The notes under the pieces are model-generated. The model made no database searches and was not told where the DNA came from. It saw only the letters and a list, made by a program, of their open reading frames with translations. 64,000 nt of DNA from NCBI GenBank assembly GCA_024231905.1, contig JAAEQC010000102.1:298974-362973 (forward strand), written 5' to 3'. This DNA comes from a bacterium. Its GTDB lineage: Bacteria > Krumholzibacteriota > Krumholzibacteriia > LZORAL124-64-63. Shown one piece after another: positions 44,416-53,997 of this stretch. Each line of letters opens with the position of its first letter. Position 1 is the first letter of the stretch. Both the position numbers and the translations under genes were made by a program.

Positions 44416-44685
44416 ATGGCACTCAGCAAGGATCAGAAGGAACAGGTCATCGGGAAGTTCAGGAAGCACGATGGGGATTCGGGTTCGCCCGAGGTCCAGA
44501 TCGCGCTGTTGACCGAACGCATCAACACCCTGAGCGCCCACTTCAAGTCCCACGCCAAGGATCACCATTCCCGGCGCGGGCTCCTGAAGATGGTGGGGCA
44601 GCGCAAGCGCCTGCTCGCCTACCTCAAGAAGAAGGACCTGGAAGGCTACCGCGCCCTCATCAAGGAACTGGGTATCCGCGGTTGA
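44416..44685 (+). CDS. rpsO: 30S ribosomal protein S15
   Basis: Small-subunit protein that binds 16S rRNA early in assembly. The 89 aa length is exactly that of the family. It begins [21 protein letters not shown] and contains the [13 protein letters not shown] and [16 protein letters not shown] motifs. ATG 44416 has TGGAGGT about 8 bases upstream; in-frame codons further up would add unrelated residues. Confidence 0.97.
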   Translation: MALSKDQKEQVIGKFRKHDGDSGSPEVQIALLTERINTLSAHFKSHAKDHHSRRGLLKMVGQRKRLLAYLKKKDLEGYRALIKELGIRG

Positions 44686-44717
44686 TACCCGTTCGGCGAA
44701 GGCGTGTCCCGGTATAG

Positions 44718-44752
44718 GAGCGGTCGCGGTCCTCTGGTGTCCGCGGCCGTTC
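44718..44752 (+). terminator. Long hairpin between rpsO and pnp, weak terminator or RNase processing site
   Basis: A 12-bp stem (44718-44729 with 44741-44752, two G-U pairs) encloses an 11-base loop and is followed by GCCTTGTT, too weak for a firm intrinsic terminator. A hairpin at this position partly terminates transcription and is processed in E. coli rpsO-pnp. Two more GC hairpins lie in the pnp leader: 44793-44799 with 44804-44810, and 44822-44825 with 44830-44833. Confidence 0.5.
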
Positions 44753-44962
44753 GCCTTGTTCGGAGGAGCCTCCGGCCGGGCCGGGAGCAAGTCCGCCCGT
44801 AGCCGGGCGGCGGCGGCGGATCCCCGTGCGGGGGACGGTCGCGAGCGGTTGGTTTGGAGAGATTTTTCAGGGTGCCGCGCAGGGCGTGGCATCCGCGCGA
44901 AGGGCGGCCGTCCGGAATGAGCCGGCGGCAGACCCGCGCAAAGCGGCAAGAGAGGAATGAGA

Positions 44963-47161
44963 ATGGAAAAGCACGTGGTCAGTCTGGAAATGAACGGGAC
45001 GACCTTCTCGCTGGAGACCGGGCGCATGGCCAAGCAGGCCAACGGCTCGATCGTGGTGCGCATGGGCGACACCATGTCCCTGCTGACGGTGACCGCCGAC
45101 AAGCGCGTTTCCGACCGGGACTTCCTGCCCCTGTTCGTGGAATACCGCAACAAGACCTACGCCGCCGGCAAGATCCCGGGCGGCTTCTTCAAGCGCGAGG
45201 CGCGGCCCACCGAGCGCGAGACGCTGACTTGTCGGCTCATCGACCGGCCCCTGCGCCCGCTCTTCCCCAAGGGATACCGTCACGAGACGCAGGTGGTGGC
45301 CTTCATCGTCAGTGCCGACACCGATTTCCACGCTGACACCCTGAGCATCACCGCCGCGTCGGCGGCCCTGAACATCTCGGACGTTCCCTTCACGGAGGTC
45401 GTCTCGGGTGTGCGCGTGGCCGAGGTGGACGGCGAGTTCATTCCCAATCCCAGCATCGAACAGCTCGAGGAATCGTCCATGGACCTCGTGGTCGCCGGCA
45501 CCGACGACATCGTGTGCATGATCGAGGGCGAATGCGAAGAGGTCGCCGAGGAGCGCCTGCTGGACGCCATCGAGTTCGCCCACGAGTGGATCCGCAAGCT
45601 CAACGGCCTGCAGCGCGAGCTCATCGCAGTTGCCGGGGCCAAGGAGAAGTGGGTCATGACGCCCGTGGAGGAGAACGTCGCGATGATCGACAAGGTCGAC
45701 GCGGCCGTGGGCGCGGAGCTCAAGCAGGCCATCGTGGTCAAGGGCAAGTTCGAGCGCTACGCGGCCATCGATGCCGTGAAGGCGAAGGTCGTCGCCGATT
45801 TCACCAACGAGGACGGCGAGCCCGATCCCGAGGCCAAGGCGGCCGTCGGCAAGCTCGAGAAGAAATACCTGCGCGAGATGATCCTCTCCGAGGGCGTCCG
45901 TTCTGACGGCCGTGACCTGACTACCGTGCGGCCCATCACCATCGAGCAGGGCGTGCTGCCCCGCGCCCACGGTTCCTGCCTGTTCACCCGTGGCGAGACC
46001 CAGAGCCTGGGCACCGTCACCCTGGGCAGCAAGCAGGCCGAGCAGCGCATCGAGCCCCTGAACGCCGAGCAGTACTGGAGCAAGTACTACCTCCACTACA
46101 ACTTCCCGCCCTTCAGTGTGGGCGAGGTTGGACGCTACAGCGGCACCGGCCGGCGCGAGATCGGCCACGGCAAGCTGGCCGAGCGGGCCATCCGCCCCAT
46201 CCTGCCGGACCTGGAGGACTTCCCTTACACCATCCGCCTGGTGAGCGACATCCTCGAGTCCAACGGCTCCAGCTCCATGGCCACGGTGTGCTCCTGCTGC
46301 CTGGCCCTCATGGACGCGGGCGCCCCGATCAAGAAGCCCGTGGCCGGTGTGGCCATGGGCTTGATCAAGGAGGACGACCGGGTGGCCGTGCTGACGGACA
46401 TCCTCGGCGTGGAGGATCACCTGGGCGACATGGACTTCAAGGTCACCGGCACCCGGGACGGAATCACCGCCTTCCAGCTGGACACGAAGATCGCCGGCAT
46501 CAGCCGTGAGATCATGGTCCAGGCCCTGAGCAACGCCAGCGACGCTCGGAACCACATCCTGGACGTCATGGAAGCGGCCATGCCCGAGCCGCGTTCGGAG
46601 ATGAGCCAGTTCGCGCCGAAGATCGAGACCATCCAGATCCCGGTCAAGCGCATCGGCGAGCTCATCGGCCCGGGCGGCAAGGTCATCAAGAAGATCCAGG
46701 AGGACACGGGCGCGACCATCGAGGTCGATGACGAGGGCATGGTCTTCGTCTCGTCCGTGGACCAGGCCAGCGGCGACGCGGCCCTGAACTTCATCAAGGG
46801 CCTCATGGAAGAGCCCGAGGTCGGCAAGGTCTACCACGGCACGGTGAAGACCATCGTGGACTTCGGCGCCTTCGTGGAGTACCTGCCGGGCAAGGACGGC
46901 CTCCTGCACATCTCCGAGCTGGAGCACTTCCGCGTGGGCAACGTGGAGGACGTGCTGCAGGTGGGCGACGAACTGGACGTCAAGCTGGTCGAGATCGACA
47001 GCCGTTCGGGCAAGGTACGGCTCAGCCGCAAGGCCCTGCTGCCGGTCCCCGAAGGCATGGAGAACATGCCCCGGGACGACCGTCCGCGGGACCGCGGCGG
47101 TGACCGTGGCGGCCGTGGTGGTCGCGGCGGCGGCGGCGGCGGCCGTGGTGGCCGGCGCTAG
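44963..47161 (+). CDS. pnp: Polyribonucleotide nucleotidyltransferase (PNPase)
   Basis: Phosphorolytic 3'-5' exoribonuclease. The 732 aa protein has two RNase PH domains ([20 protein letters not shown] near residue 76; [14 protein letters not shown] near 311), the KH motif [13 protein letters not shown] near 570 and an S1 domain ([20 protein letters not shown] near 625). After S1 comes a Gly/Arg-rich tail of about 30 residues ([13 protein letters not shown] and similar), which E. coli PNPase lacks. ATG 44963 has GAGAGGA at good spacing; ATG 44957 is too close to it. Confidence 0.96.
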   Translation: MEKHVVSLEMNGTTFSLETGRMAKQANGSIVVRMGDTMSLLTVTADKRVSDRDFLPLFVEYRNKTYAAGKIPGGFFKREARPTERETLTCRLIDRPLRPLFPKGYRHETQVVAFIVSADTDFHADTLSITAASAALNISDVPFTEVVSGVRVAEVDGEFIPNPSIEQLEESSMDLVVAGTDDIVCMIEGECEEVAEERLLDAIEFAHEWIRKLNGLQRELIAVAGAKEKWVMTPVEENVAMIDKVDAAVGAELKQAIVVKGKFERYAAIDAVKAKVVADFTNEDGEPDPEAKAAVGKLEKKYLREMILSEGVRSDGRDLTTVRPITIEQGVLPRAHGSCLFTRGETQSLGTVTLGSKQAEQRIEPLNAEQYWSKYYLHYNFPPFSVGEVGRYSGTGRREIGHGKLAERAIRPILPDLEDFPYTIRLVSDILESNGSSSMATVCSCCLALMDAGAPIKKPVAGVAMGLIKEDDRVAVLTDILGVEDHLGDMDFKVTGTRDGITAFQLDTKIAGISREIMVQALSNASDARNHILDVMEAAMPEPRSEMSQFAPKIETIQIPVKRIGELIGPGGKVIKKIQEDTGATIEVDDEGMVFVSSVDQASGDAALNFIKGLMEEPEVGKVYHGTVKTIVDFGAFVEYLPGKDGLLHISELEHFRVGNVEDVLQVGDELDVKLVEIDSRSGKVRLSRKALLPVPEGMENMPRDDRPRDRGGDRGGRGGRGGGGGGRGGRR

Positions 47162-47170
47162 AGCGTTCCG

Positions 47171-48478
47171 TTGAACATCGACCTGTACAAGAGCGAGCGA
47201 CCGCCCCGCCGGGACCAACTTCCCGGCGGGGCGGTCATGCTCTCGGTGCCGGTGCCCGGGGTCCACTCGGTCACCTTCGGCGTCTGGCTGCGCTCCGGCA
47301 GCCAGGACGAACCCTACGACCTGAACGGCGTCTCCCACTTCCTGGAGCACATGGTCTTCAAGGGTACCGAGACCCGGTCCGCTTTCGAAGTGGCCGCCAC
47401 CTTCGACCGGCTCGGCGCCTCGGTGGACGCCTTCACCACCAAGGACCTGGTGGCCTTCACTGTGAAGGTCCTGCCCGACTACTTCGAACCCGCGGTGGAA
47501 TTGCTGGCGGACATGCTCCTGCATCCCCAGCTGGATCCGCGCCTGGTGGCCCTGGAGCAGGACGTGGTCTGCGAGGAGATCCAGGAGGCATTCGACACCC
47601 CGGAGGACCGGCTGCATGACGCCTTCGCCGCGCGCCTCTACGGCGCCCATCGGCGCGGCCGGCCCATCCTCGGGCGGCCCGACACGGTGCGCTCGTTCAC
47701 GCCGGACGTGTTGCGTCGGGAGCACCAGCAGCTCTTCAGGGGCCCCAACGTGGTGGTGGCCGTGGCAGGTAACCTGCAGGGCGGTTTCCACGAGCGGGTC
47801 GTCGAGCTCTTCGGTGGCCTAGCTGCCGGCGATCCGGCGACGCCGGCGACGGACCCGGCCGCGCGCCCGGCGGCCTCGGTGGCGCCGGCGGTGGAGGAGG
47901 ATCCGTTCCGCCTCGAACTGGTGGGGCCGGCGATCCAGTCCTACTTCGAGATCGGCAACCTGGGCATTCCCTACGCCCACCCGGACCGCATCCCGGTCTT
48001 CCTGCTGAACAACCTGCTGGGCGGGGGTATGAGCAGCCGCATCTTCCAGGCCGTACGCGAGCGCGAAGGCCTGGCCTACACCATCTACACCTACAGCGAT
48101 ATGGGGCGGGACGTGGGGCTGGTCAGCTGCGCGGGCTCCTGCTCGCCGGACAAGCTGGAGCGCCTGGAGGACGTCATCCGCGGCGAATACGCGGCACTCA
48201 TCCACGGCGGCGTCCCGGACGAGGAACTGGACAACAACCGGGCCCAGATCAAGTCGCAGCTCATTTTCAGTCTCGAGGGCGTGCTCAACCAGATGCACCG
48301 GGCGGCGCGCAACGAGCTCTACTACGGACGCTTCGTGCCTGTGGCAGAGCTGGTGGACCTGGTCGACGGCGTGGACACGGACTCCGTCCGCCGTTGCGCC
48401 CGGACCTGGTACGATCCCGACGCCCTGCTGGTGGCCGTCAACGGCCCGGATCACCCCGCGGCCGACGCCTCCGCCTGA
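47171..48478 (+). CDS. M16-family zinc metallopeptidase
   Basis: A 435 aa pitrilysin-type peptidase, the usual neighbour downstream of pnp. The inverted zinc motif HFLEH at residues 56-60 and the distal glutamate in EQDVVCEEIQEAF near 135-147 are intact, so it should be active. The second domain carries LLNNLLGGGMSSRIFQAVRE. No signal peptide is seen, suggesting a cytoplasmic protein. The TTG start is 9 bases after the pnp stop and lacks a good Shine-Dalgarno, so the start is uncertain by a few residues. Confidence 0.92.
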   Translation: MNIDLYKSERPPRRDQLPGGAVMLSVPVPGVHSVTFGVWLRSGSQDEPYDLNGVSHFLEHMVFKGTETRSAFEVAATFDRLGASVDAFTTKDLVAFTVKVLPDYFEPAVELLADMLLHPQLDPRLVALEQDVVCEEIQEAFDTPEDRLHDAFAARLYGAHRRGRPILGRPDTVRSFTPDVLRREHQQLFRGPNVVVAVAGNLQGGFHERVVELFGGLAAGDPATPATDPAARPAASVAPAVEEDPFRLELVGPAIQSYFEIGNLGIPYAHPDRIPVFLLNNLLGGGMSSRIFQAVREREGLAYTIYTYSDMGRDVGLVSCAGSCSPDKLERLEDVIRGEYAALIHGGVPDEELDNNRAQIKSQLIFSLEGVLNQMHRAARNELYYGRFVPVAELVDLVDGVDTDSVRRCARTWYDPDALLVAVNGPDHPAADASA

Positions 48479-48482
48479 TTCC

Positions 48483-49688
48483 TTACTTCCAGGTCAGATC
48501 CGCCGCTTCCAGCAGACCCAGCACGTGGTCGATCCTCGCCTCGTCGATGACCAGGGACGCCCGGGCGTAGCCCTTGCCGTGTGCGCCGAAGCCGCTGCCC
48601 GGGGAGAGCAGCACGCCCGTGGCGTCGAAGACGTCGCGCACGAAGGCGAAGTCGTCGTCTCCCCAGGGGGCGGGGATGCGGGCCCACAAGTACATGGTCG
48701 CCGGCGGCGCCGTGACCTGCCAACCCAGCTTGCTCAGGCCCGAGGCCAGACGTACGAGCCGCTTGCGGTACAGCTCCCGGTTGCCCGCGCACACCTTCTG
48801 GTCGCCCTCCAGGGCGGCCACGGCGGCCATCTGCACGCCGCCGAAGAGGGAGAAGTCCACGTTGCTCTTGACCCGGCCCAGGTTGCCGATGGCCTCGGCG
48901 GCACCGGCGGCGAAGCCGATGCGCCAGCCGGCCAGATTGTGGCTCTTGCTCAGGCTCTGGATCTCCACGCCCACGTCCCTGGCGCCCGGCACCTGGAGCA
49001 GACTCGGCGGCGCCTGCTCCGGATCGAAGCCCAGTTCGCTGTAGGCGATGTCGCTGACCAGCATCACCTGGTGCTTCCTGGCCCAGGCCACGGCCGCCTC
49101 GTAGAAGGCCAGATCGCAGGCCCCGCCCGTGGGATTGTGCGGATAGTTCAGGATGAGCATGCGGGCCCTGTCGGCGACCTCGGCGGGAATGTCTCGCCAC
49201 TGCAGGACGAAACCGCATTCCTCCCGCAGGGGCGCCTCGAAGATCTCCGCTTCGCACAGCCGCGCCGCGCCGAAGTAGGCCGGGTAGCAGGGCGTCGGGA
49301 CGATGACCGTGTCGCCGGCGTTGAGGTAGGCGCGCATGAGGTTCGCCAGGCCCTCCTTGGAGCCGATCAGCGGCAGGGTCTCGGTCTCGGCGTCGAGTCC
49401 CACGCCGAAGCGCTCGAAGTACCAGGCGGCGATGGCCTCGCGCAGTCGCGGCAGGCCCTTGAAGGTGGAGTAGCCGTGGCAATTCCAGCTCTCGTCGGCC
49501 ATGGCCGCGTTCAGGGCCTCCATCACGTCCGGGGAGGGCCGTCCGTCGGGATTGCCGACGCCCAGGTCGATGACCTCGCGGCCCGCTGCCAGGGCCTGCT
49601 CCTTCATGGCGAAGATGGTGGCGAAGACATAGGGGGGGAGCTGGGCGACCCGGTCGGCGCAGGGGACGACGAACTTCGACTTGCTCAT
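48483..49688 (-). CDS. Class I/II PLP aminotransferase of the AlaC/DapL type
   Basis: A 401 aa fold-type I aminotransferase. The N-terminus RVAQLPPYVFATIFAMKEQA and DLGVGNPDGRPSPDV closely resemble the AlaC (YfdZ) glutamate-pyruvate aminotransferases. The PLP lysine is K248 in SLSKSHNLAGWRIGF, and NYPHNPTGG is near 181-189. LL-diaminopimelate aminotransferases share this motif pattern, so the exact substrate is open. The start at 49688 has GAGGT upstream on the minus strand; an upstream extension of 36 residues is unlikely. It converges with the M16 gene, 4 bases apart. Confidence 0.88.
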   Translation of the reverse strand: MSKSKFVVPCADRVAQLPPYVFATIFAMKEQALAAGREVIDLGVGNPDGRPSPDVMEALNAAMADESWNCHGYSTFKGLPRLREAIAAWYFERFGVGLDAETETLPLIGSKEGLANLMRAYLNAGDTVIVPTPCYPAYFGAARLCEAEIFEAPLREECGFVLQWRDIPAEVADRARMLILNYPHNPTGGACDLAFYEAAVAWARKHQVMLVSDIAYSELGFDPEQAPPSLLQVPGARDVGVEIQSLSKSHNLAGWRIGFAAGAAEAIGNLGRVKSNVDFSLFGGVQMAAVAALEGDQKVCAGNRELYRKRLVRLASGLSKLGWQVTAPPATMYLWARIPAPWGDDDFAFVRDVFDATGVLLSPGSGFGAHGKGYARASLVIDEARIDHVLGLLEAADLTWK

Positions 49689-49733
49689 GGGAACCTCGCG
49701 GCGTAGGCCGGCGCTGCCGGCGGAATCGAAAGG

Positions 49734-49751
49734 GCCGGCCAAAAGGCCGGC
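49734..49751. repeat. Symmetric hairpin upstream of the aminotransferase
   Basis: GCCGGCC (49734-49740) and GGCCGGC (49745-49751) form a 7-bp stem around AAAA. On the minus strand it lies downstream of the DUF4388 gene and upstream of the aminotransferase, followed by CCCTTTCG. It may be a weak terminator separating the two. Confidence 0.4.
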
Positions 49752-49821
49752 ACGGCTCATGTATTCTAAGGAAACAGACGGAGGCTCCCGGCGCAACGGG
49801 GATCCGCCGGAGCGCAGGACG

Positions 49822-50895
49822 TCAGCTGCCGAAACTGAAGCGGTCGGCGTCGGCGTCGTGCTCGTAGATCCAGCCGAGATCCTGGACCGTCATGAGGGTG
49901 GCCGGCTTGAGGTGCCCCTCGCGCACCAGCTCGGCGAGGGTGTCCGGCCAGTGTCCCGATTCGAAGCGGAACAGGCGCGCGCTCTCGATGACCTCGGCCC
50001 GGATCTGGGCGCGCCGCAGGTCGGCGCCCGGATGTTCGGCCGCGGCCGGCATGGCGAACCAGCGACCCCACACGGCGAGGGCGACGAGCGCCAGCACCAG
50101 CAGCGTCAAGGGCATCGAGCGCAAGCCCGTGGTCAGATGCAGGCCCGGTCGTTCGCGACCCCGTTCAGCATCCTCCGTGGCGTCATCTTCGGGGTCGTGC
50201 TTGACGAGCACGCCCTCCTCGCACCAGGACTTCAGCAGGTCGCGGACCACGAAGCTCTCGGTGCGCCCCTGGCGGATGATACGGCCCAGGGAGAGTCCCG
50301 CCAGGGCCAGCTTCATGATGTGGCGGCCCGTGGTGCCGAGGGCGTCGGCGGGCAGGGTCTTCGTGCCCTGGCCGAAGGTGATGGCCTGGGAGGGCAGGGC
50401 CTCCCGCAGGAGTTCCTCCTCGTCCAGGCGCCGGGCGGCCTCCATGAGGAGCCCTTGCACGTCCAGGTGGATGCCGTTGCGCACGCCTGGAGGCGTGTCG
50501 CGCGTGGGTGAGAAATGGTAACGGCCGCGCCGCAGTTTCATGCCGGCGACGGCCATCTCCTGGGCCATGCTGCGCAAGGCCGCGTCCAGTTCCTCGCCCG
50601 AGAGGAGGCCCTCGGAAGTGAGGATCTCCGTCAGGTCCAGGGACGAGTTGGCCCGCACGTACTCCACGTGCTTCCACTGGTCGGCGTCGAAGAAACCGTA
50701 GGCCCGCAGGAAGGACTCCAGGGGATCGCGGGCCCGGTCACGCCGGTCCCGGGTCGAGATGAGCACGCCTTTGTCGAAGACGAATACCATGTCGCGTTGG
50801 GTTTCCAGGTTCAGGAAACCGGACTTTTGCTGCGAGGAGATCAACTGCAGGATCTCCGCCAGATTAAAGTCGCTCAGTTGACCTTCCAGGGCCAC
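49822..50895 (-). CDS. DUF4388 (PATAN-type) protein with transmembrane segment and pseudopilin-like tail
   Basis: A 357 aa protein. Residues 1-100 match DUF4388 (LEGQLSDFNLAEILQLISSQQKSGFLNL), a domain found in regulators of motility and signalling in several phyla. Residues about 263-280 form a single transmembrane helix. The outer part (residues 295-357: ESARLFRFESGHWPDTLAELVREG and the ending RFSFGS) resembles the C-terminal half of type II pseudopilins, but the N-terminal methylation motif is absent. A sensor spanning the inner membrane is plausible, not shown. It lies 12 bases after the gene at 52962. Confidence 0.75.
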   Translation of the reverse strand: MALEGQLSDFNLAEILQLISSQQKSGFLNLETQRDMVFVFDKGVLISTRDRRDRARDPLESFLRAYGFFDADQWKHVEYVRANSSLDLTEILTSEGLLSGEELDAALRSMAQEMAVAGMKLRRGRYHFSPTRDTPPGVRNGIHLDVQGLLMEAARRLDEEELLREALPSQAITFGQGTKTLPADALGTTGRHIMKLALAGLSLGRIIRQGRTESFVVRDLLKSWCEEGVLVKHDPEDDATEDAERGRERPGLHLTTGLRSMPLTLLVLALVALAVWGRWFAMPAAAEHPGADLRRAQIRAEVIESARLFRFESGHWPDTLAELVREGHLKPATLMTVQDLGWIYEHDADADRFSFGS

Positions 50896-50907
50896 GGCAC
50901 GCCTCCT

Positions 50908-52962
50908 TTAATGCGCTTCGCCGGCGACCTTGCGGGCGGTCGCAGCCGGTACGAGAGAGTGACGGTCCTGCAATCCGCGCTTCAGGCCGGGGCCGTCGAG
51001 CAGGGCGATGAGCCAGGCCAGCGCCAGGAGCGCGCCGCCGCTCAGGACTTTCAGGGAGGCCCAACCCTCCCACATGCCGGCGGGCAGGGGCAGCCAGCGC
51101 GGGTGGAATAGTTCGGTTTCCAGGGCCAGACCGGGAGTCGCCCAGCCGGCGCTCGGGTCGAAGGACCAGGCCGCGGACACGAGGAAGAGTCCGGCCGCCA
51201 CCAGGGAGAGCCGGAACCAGGCCGCGGCCAGATGCCCGCTGGCCAGGTGGCCGGCGCCCGGCACCAGCCGGCCGTAACGTACGACGCGGGCCGTACGGGC
51301 CAGGCCCTCATCGCGGCTGCGGTTCTTGAGCAGCGTGGCCAGGATCATGTCCGAACGCGCCCGGTCGGCCGTCTCGCCGCAGGAGGCGCACAGCCATGCG
51401 GCGTCGCGCACCTTGCAGCACGTACGGCACAGGGGCACGCCGCAGTTCTCGCATTCGCGGGGATCCTGTTGCCGGCGCGAGAAGGAGATCATGAGCAGGG
51501 CGACCAGGAGGGGCAGTCCGACCAGGGCCAGCGGTGGCACAGGTGCTACGCCCAGCAGGTTGCGCCAGGATGAGACAGTCACGAGGACCGGGTAGAGGCC
51601 GGCCTCGGTGCGCAGGGAAGCCGTGATCTGGTGGGCGGTCAGTCCCGGGTACACCACCGGGGCAAAGCCCGTCACCCGGTCGTCGTCCAGGGAGGTGGGA
51701 ACCTCGAAGTCCAGTTTGCGGGCCCGGTCGAGGGCCGCCGTGGCCTCGGGCACGAAGAGCTTCTTGAAGAAGACCTGGGCCAGGTTGTAGTGGATCTCGC
51801 CCTGGTTCGGGTGCTCGGCGGCCGCCGCTTCGTAGCGTCGCACGGCGCCGTCGAGCCGGCCGAGGAAGTACGTGTTGTTGGCGGTGCCGACCAGGGCCGG
51901 GTAGTTCCGCGGGTCGTGGTCGAGCACGGCGGCGAAGAGTTCATTGCTGGCGGTATATCGGCCGCGACGCGCTTCCTGGATGGCCAGAGCAGTCTGCAGC
52001 CGGGCGCGGCGGTCCGGGTTCTCGGCCGTGGCCAGACGTTCCCGGAGCGGTGTCAGGTAGCGGGAGGCCGGAGGCATGACCGAAGCCCGATCCAGGAGCA
52101 TCGTTTCGCTCTCCGGATCGAGAGCCGGGACGGCCATGCGCAGGGCGGGCCAGGCCGGGAAGACCAGCACCAGAGCCGCCAGCCAGGTGGCGGCCAGCAG
52201 GACGCGTACCCGGCCCCGCGCCGCGACCAGCAGGGGCACGGACATGACAGCGAGGAAGCCGAACCAGCCGGGCTTCAGACAGACGAGCACGATTGGAATC
52301 AGCAGCGGCAGGCCCGTACGCACCAGGTGGCGCCGGTCGCGGAATATCCGGGCGGCCAGATCGTGGGCCAGGTGTTGCCAGGTGGCCAGCCACACTCCCA
52401 CCACCAGCACCGACCAGAAGAATCCGACCAGGAGCAGGCCGGCCTGGTGGAGGCCGGTCACGAGACGGGCACGGCTCAGGGGCGAGGCGAGCAGGGAGCG
52501 CACGCTGGCGGGAAGGCTGCGCACGAGGCCCGCGGTGTCGAAGCGCTTGACCGCTTGCATGGTCTGCCACCAGCGGTAGTCGCTGCGTCCGGGGGCCGCG
52601 GCCAGAGCCGCCCGCAGATTGGTGTTCAGGGCGTCCCGGTCACCGGCGACCGCGGCGCGGCGGGCCATGTGGAAGTTCCAGGCGCCGGCCAGGGGATCAT
52701 CCAGGCGCGGTGGACGATCCGGGGTCGAGGACGTGGGCAGGGTCGTCGCCACGGGGTCGGGCAGCAGCTTGCGGCTGAAGCCCAGGTCGGCGTCGGTCAT
52801 GCCCAGCGGCGCCGGGTCCGCGTCGGCCGATGCCTCGCGCAACGTGTCCAGAGGGGCGTTGGAGGCGAAGACGCCGCCGGGGGCCGCCAGCAGGCAGCAC
52901 AGGACGGCGAGCGCCGCTCCATGGGCGCGTCTGGGTTTCCCGTTCTTTCTTTGTCCGGCCAT
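50908..52962 (-). CDS. Multi-pass membrane protein with TPR repeats and zinc-ribbon motif
   Basis: A 684 aa protein of unknown function. It has an N-terminal signal-like segment, about three transmembrane helices between residues 160 and 270, a TPR region near 310-425 (NELFAAVLDHDPRNYPALVG, EHPNQGEIHYNLAQVFF), one helix near 480, a cysteine cluster (CENCGVPLCRTCC, CASC) near 505-530, and three or four terminal helices. The cysteines probably bind zinc. It is first of a two-gene unit with the DUF4388 gene, suggesting a joint role. Confidence 0.75.
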   Translation of the reverse strand: MAGQRKNGKPRRAHGAALAVLCCLLAAPGGVFASNAPLDTLREASADADPAPLGMTDADLGFSRKLLPDPVATTLPTSSTPDRPPRLDDPLAGAWNFHMARRAAVAGDRDALNTNLRAALAAAPGRSDYRWWQTMQAVKRFDTAGLVRSLPASVRSLLASPLSRARLVTGLHQAGLLLVGFFWSVLVVGVWLATWQHLAHDLAARIFRDRRHLVRTGLPLLIPIVLVCLKPGWFGFLAVMSVPLLVAARGRVRVLLAATWLAALVLVFPAWPALRMAVPALDPESETMLLDRASVMPPASRYLTPLRERLATAENPDRRARLQTALAIQEARRGRYTASNELFAAVLDHDPRNYPALVGTANNTYFLGRLDGAVRRYEAAAAEHPNQGEIHYNLAQVFFKKLFVPEATAALDRARKLDFEVPTSLDDDRVTGFAPVVYPGLTAHQITASLRTEAGLYPVLVTVSSWRNLLGVAPVPPLALVGLPLLVALLMISFSRRQQDPRECENCGVPLCRTCCKVRDAAWLCASCGETADRARSDMILATLLKNRSRDEGLARTARVVRYGRLVPGAGHLASGHLAAAWFRLSLVAAGLFLVSAAWSFDPSAGWATPGLALETELFHPRWLPLPAGMWEGWASLKVLSGGALLALAWLIALLDGPGLKRGLQDRHSLVPAATARKVAGEAH

Positions 52963-53265
52963 ACCGCTCGCTATCCCTCGTTATTCGGCGGGTCGCGGCC
53001 ACGGCACGCTTCCGTCCGGTCCGCTGCCGGCGGGCGTGCATCCGTTTGCTTCTTGCAGTTATCGGGCGATGTCGGTCGGCATTAACCGGATTTTTGTCCG
53101 GGCGCCGGAACTTCCGTATCCATAAAAAAACCTTGTCGCTGCCCGGGACGGTGACTACTCTCCCGGCGAGAAGGCCTTACAGGAGATCGTCGGCGGCCGG
53201 CAGGTGGCGCGGCGGCGTTTTCCAGGACCACGGGAGAGGCTCCCGTGCCAGCAAAGGAGTGGATC
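52963..53265. other. Intergenic region between divergent membrane protein and OmpA-like lipoprotein genes
   Basis: About 303 bases. It contains the plus-strand promoter at 53133-53161, preceded by an A-run (53124-53130) that could act as an UP element. A small 5'-UTR hairpin ACGGGAG/CTCCCGT (53230-53236, 53240-53246) lies just before the lipoprotein Shine-Dalgarno. No convincing minus-strand promoter was found. Confidence 0.55.
53133..53161 (+). promoter_or_regulatory. Predicted sigma70-type promoter of the OmpA-like lipoprotein gene
   Basis: TTGTCG (53133-53138) and TACTCT (53156-53161) are separated by 17 bases, just downstream of an A-run. Transcription would start near 53168. Confidence 0.55.
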
Positions 53266-53907
53266 ATGGTGGATCGTAAGTTCGTCAGGACGCTCAAGGT
53301 GGGCGGATTGCTCGCCCTGACGGTGGCCCTGGTGGCCCTGGGTGGTTGCTCCTGCAAGGAGTACGAAGAGCAGATCATGCAGCTGGATGCGCAGATCGCC
53401 GAGCTCCAGGGCCATATCGCCGACGAGGAATCCCTCGTGGCCGAGCGCGACCAGATCGTCGAGGATCTACGCGGTAATCTCCAGGACTGCAAGGCGGACA
53501 ACGCCGCCCTGGTCGAGGCGTCCGAGGAAGTCATCATGATCACGGTGCCCGACCAGGTCACCTACGCGGCCAGCCAGGTCATCGTCCTGGACACCATGGT
53601 GCCGACCCTCGAGGCCATCGCCCGCACCATCCGGGACTACCCGGAATGGTACGTCTACGTGGAGGGCCACACGGACAGCCGCAAGATCAGCGAGGAATGG
53701 GTCGACGTGTACCCGTCCAACTGGGAGCTGGGCGCCTTCCGCTCGGCGGCCGTCGTCCGCTACATGGTCAACAACTTCGACCTGGATCCCGAGCGTTTCG
53801 CAGTGGTCAGCTACGGGCCCATGCAGCCCGTGGACGACAACGAGACCGCGGAGGGCCGTTCGGCCAACCGCCGGGTCACCATGGTCATGCACAAGCCCGG
53901 GGAGTAG
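53266..53907 (+). CDS. OmpA-domain lipoprotein with coiled coil
   Basis: A 213 aa outer-membrane lipoprotein candidate. ATG 53266 has AAGGAG 6 bases upstream. The signal peptide ends in the lipobox LGGC, so the cysteine near residue 28 would be lipidated. Residues about 31-78 form a coiled coil (QIMQLDAQIAELQGHIADEE), and residues about 95-213 an OmpA/Pal peptidoglycan-binding domain (YVYVEGHTDSRKI, LGAFRSAAVVRYMV, RSANRRVTMVM). It probably tethers the outer membrane to the wall. It is monocistronic, with its own promoter and terminator. Confidence 0.88.
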   Translation: MVDRKFVRTLKVGGLLALTVALVALGGCSCKEYEEQIMQLDAQIAELQGHIADEESLVAERDQIVEDLRGNLQDCKADNAALVEASEEVIMITVPDQVTYAASQVIVLDTMVPTLEAIARTIRDYPEWYVYVEGHTDSRKISEEWVDVYPSNWELGAFRSAAVVRYMVNNFDLDPERFAVVSYGPMQPVDDNETAEGRSANRRVTMVMHKPGE

Positions 53908-53925
53908 TTCGTCCCGGTCCGTGAC

Positions 53926-53960
53926 GGGGCAGCCGGCTGTCGGTCGGCTGCCCCTTTCTC
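53926..53960 (+). terminator. Intrinsic terminator after the OmpA-like lipoprotein gene
   Basis: GGGGCAGCCG (53926-53935) and CGGCTGCCCC (53945-53954) form a perfect 10-bp stem with a 9-base loop, followed by TTTCTC. It begins 18 bases after the stop codon. Confidence 0.8.
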
Positions 53961-53997
53961 GTCCGCCCTGATCTCCGTTCGGATCCCTGTTGGCGCC

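Noticed and set aside
44867..47791. 974-codon open frame on the minus strand opposite pnp
   Set aside because: It mirrors the codon pattern of pnp and the M16 gene and shows no protein family features.
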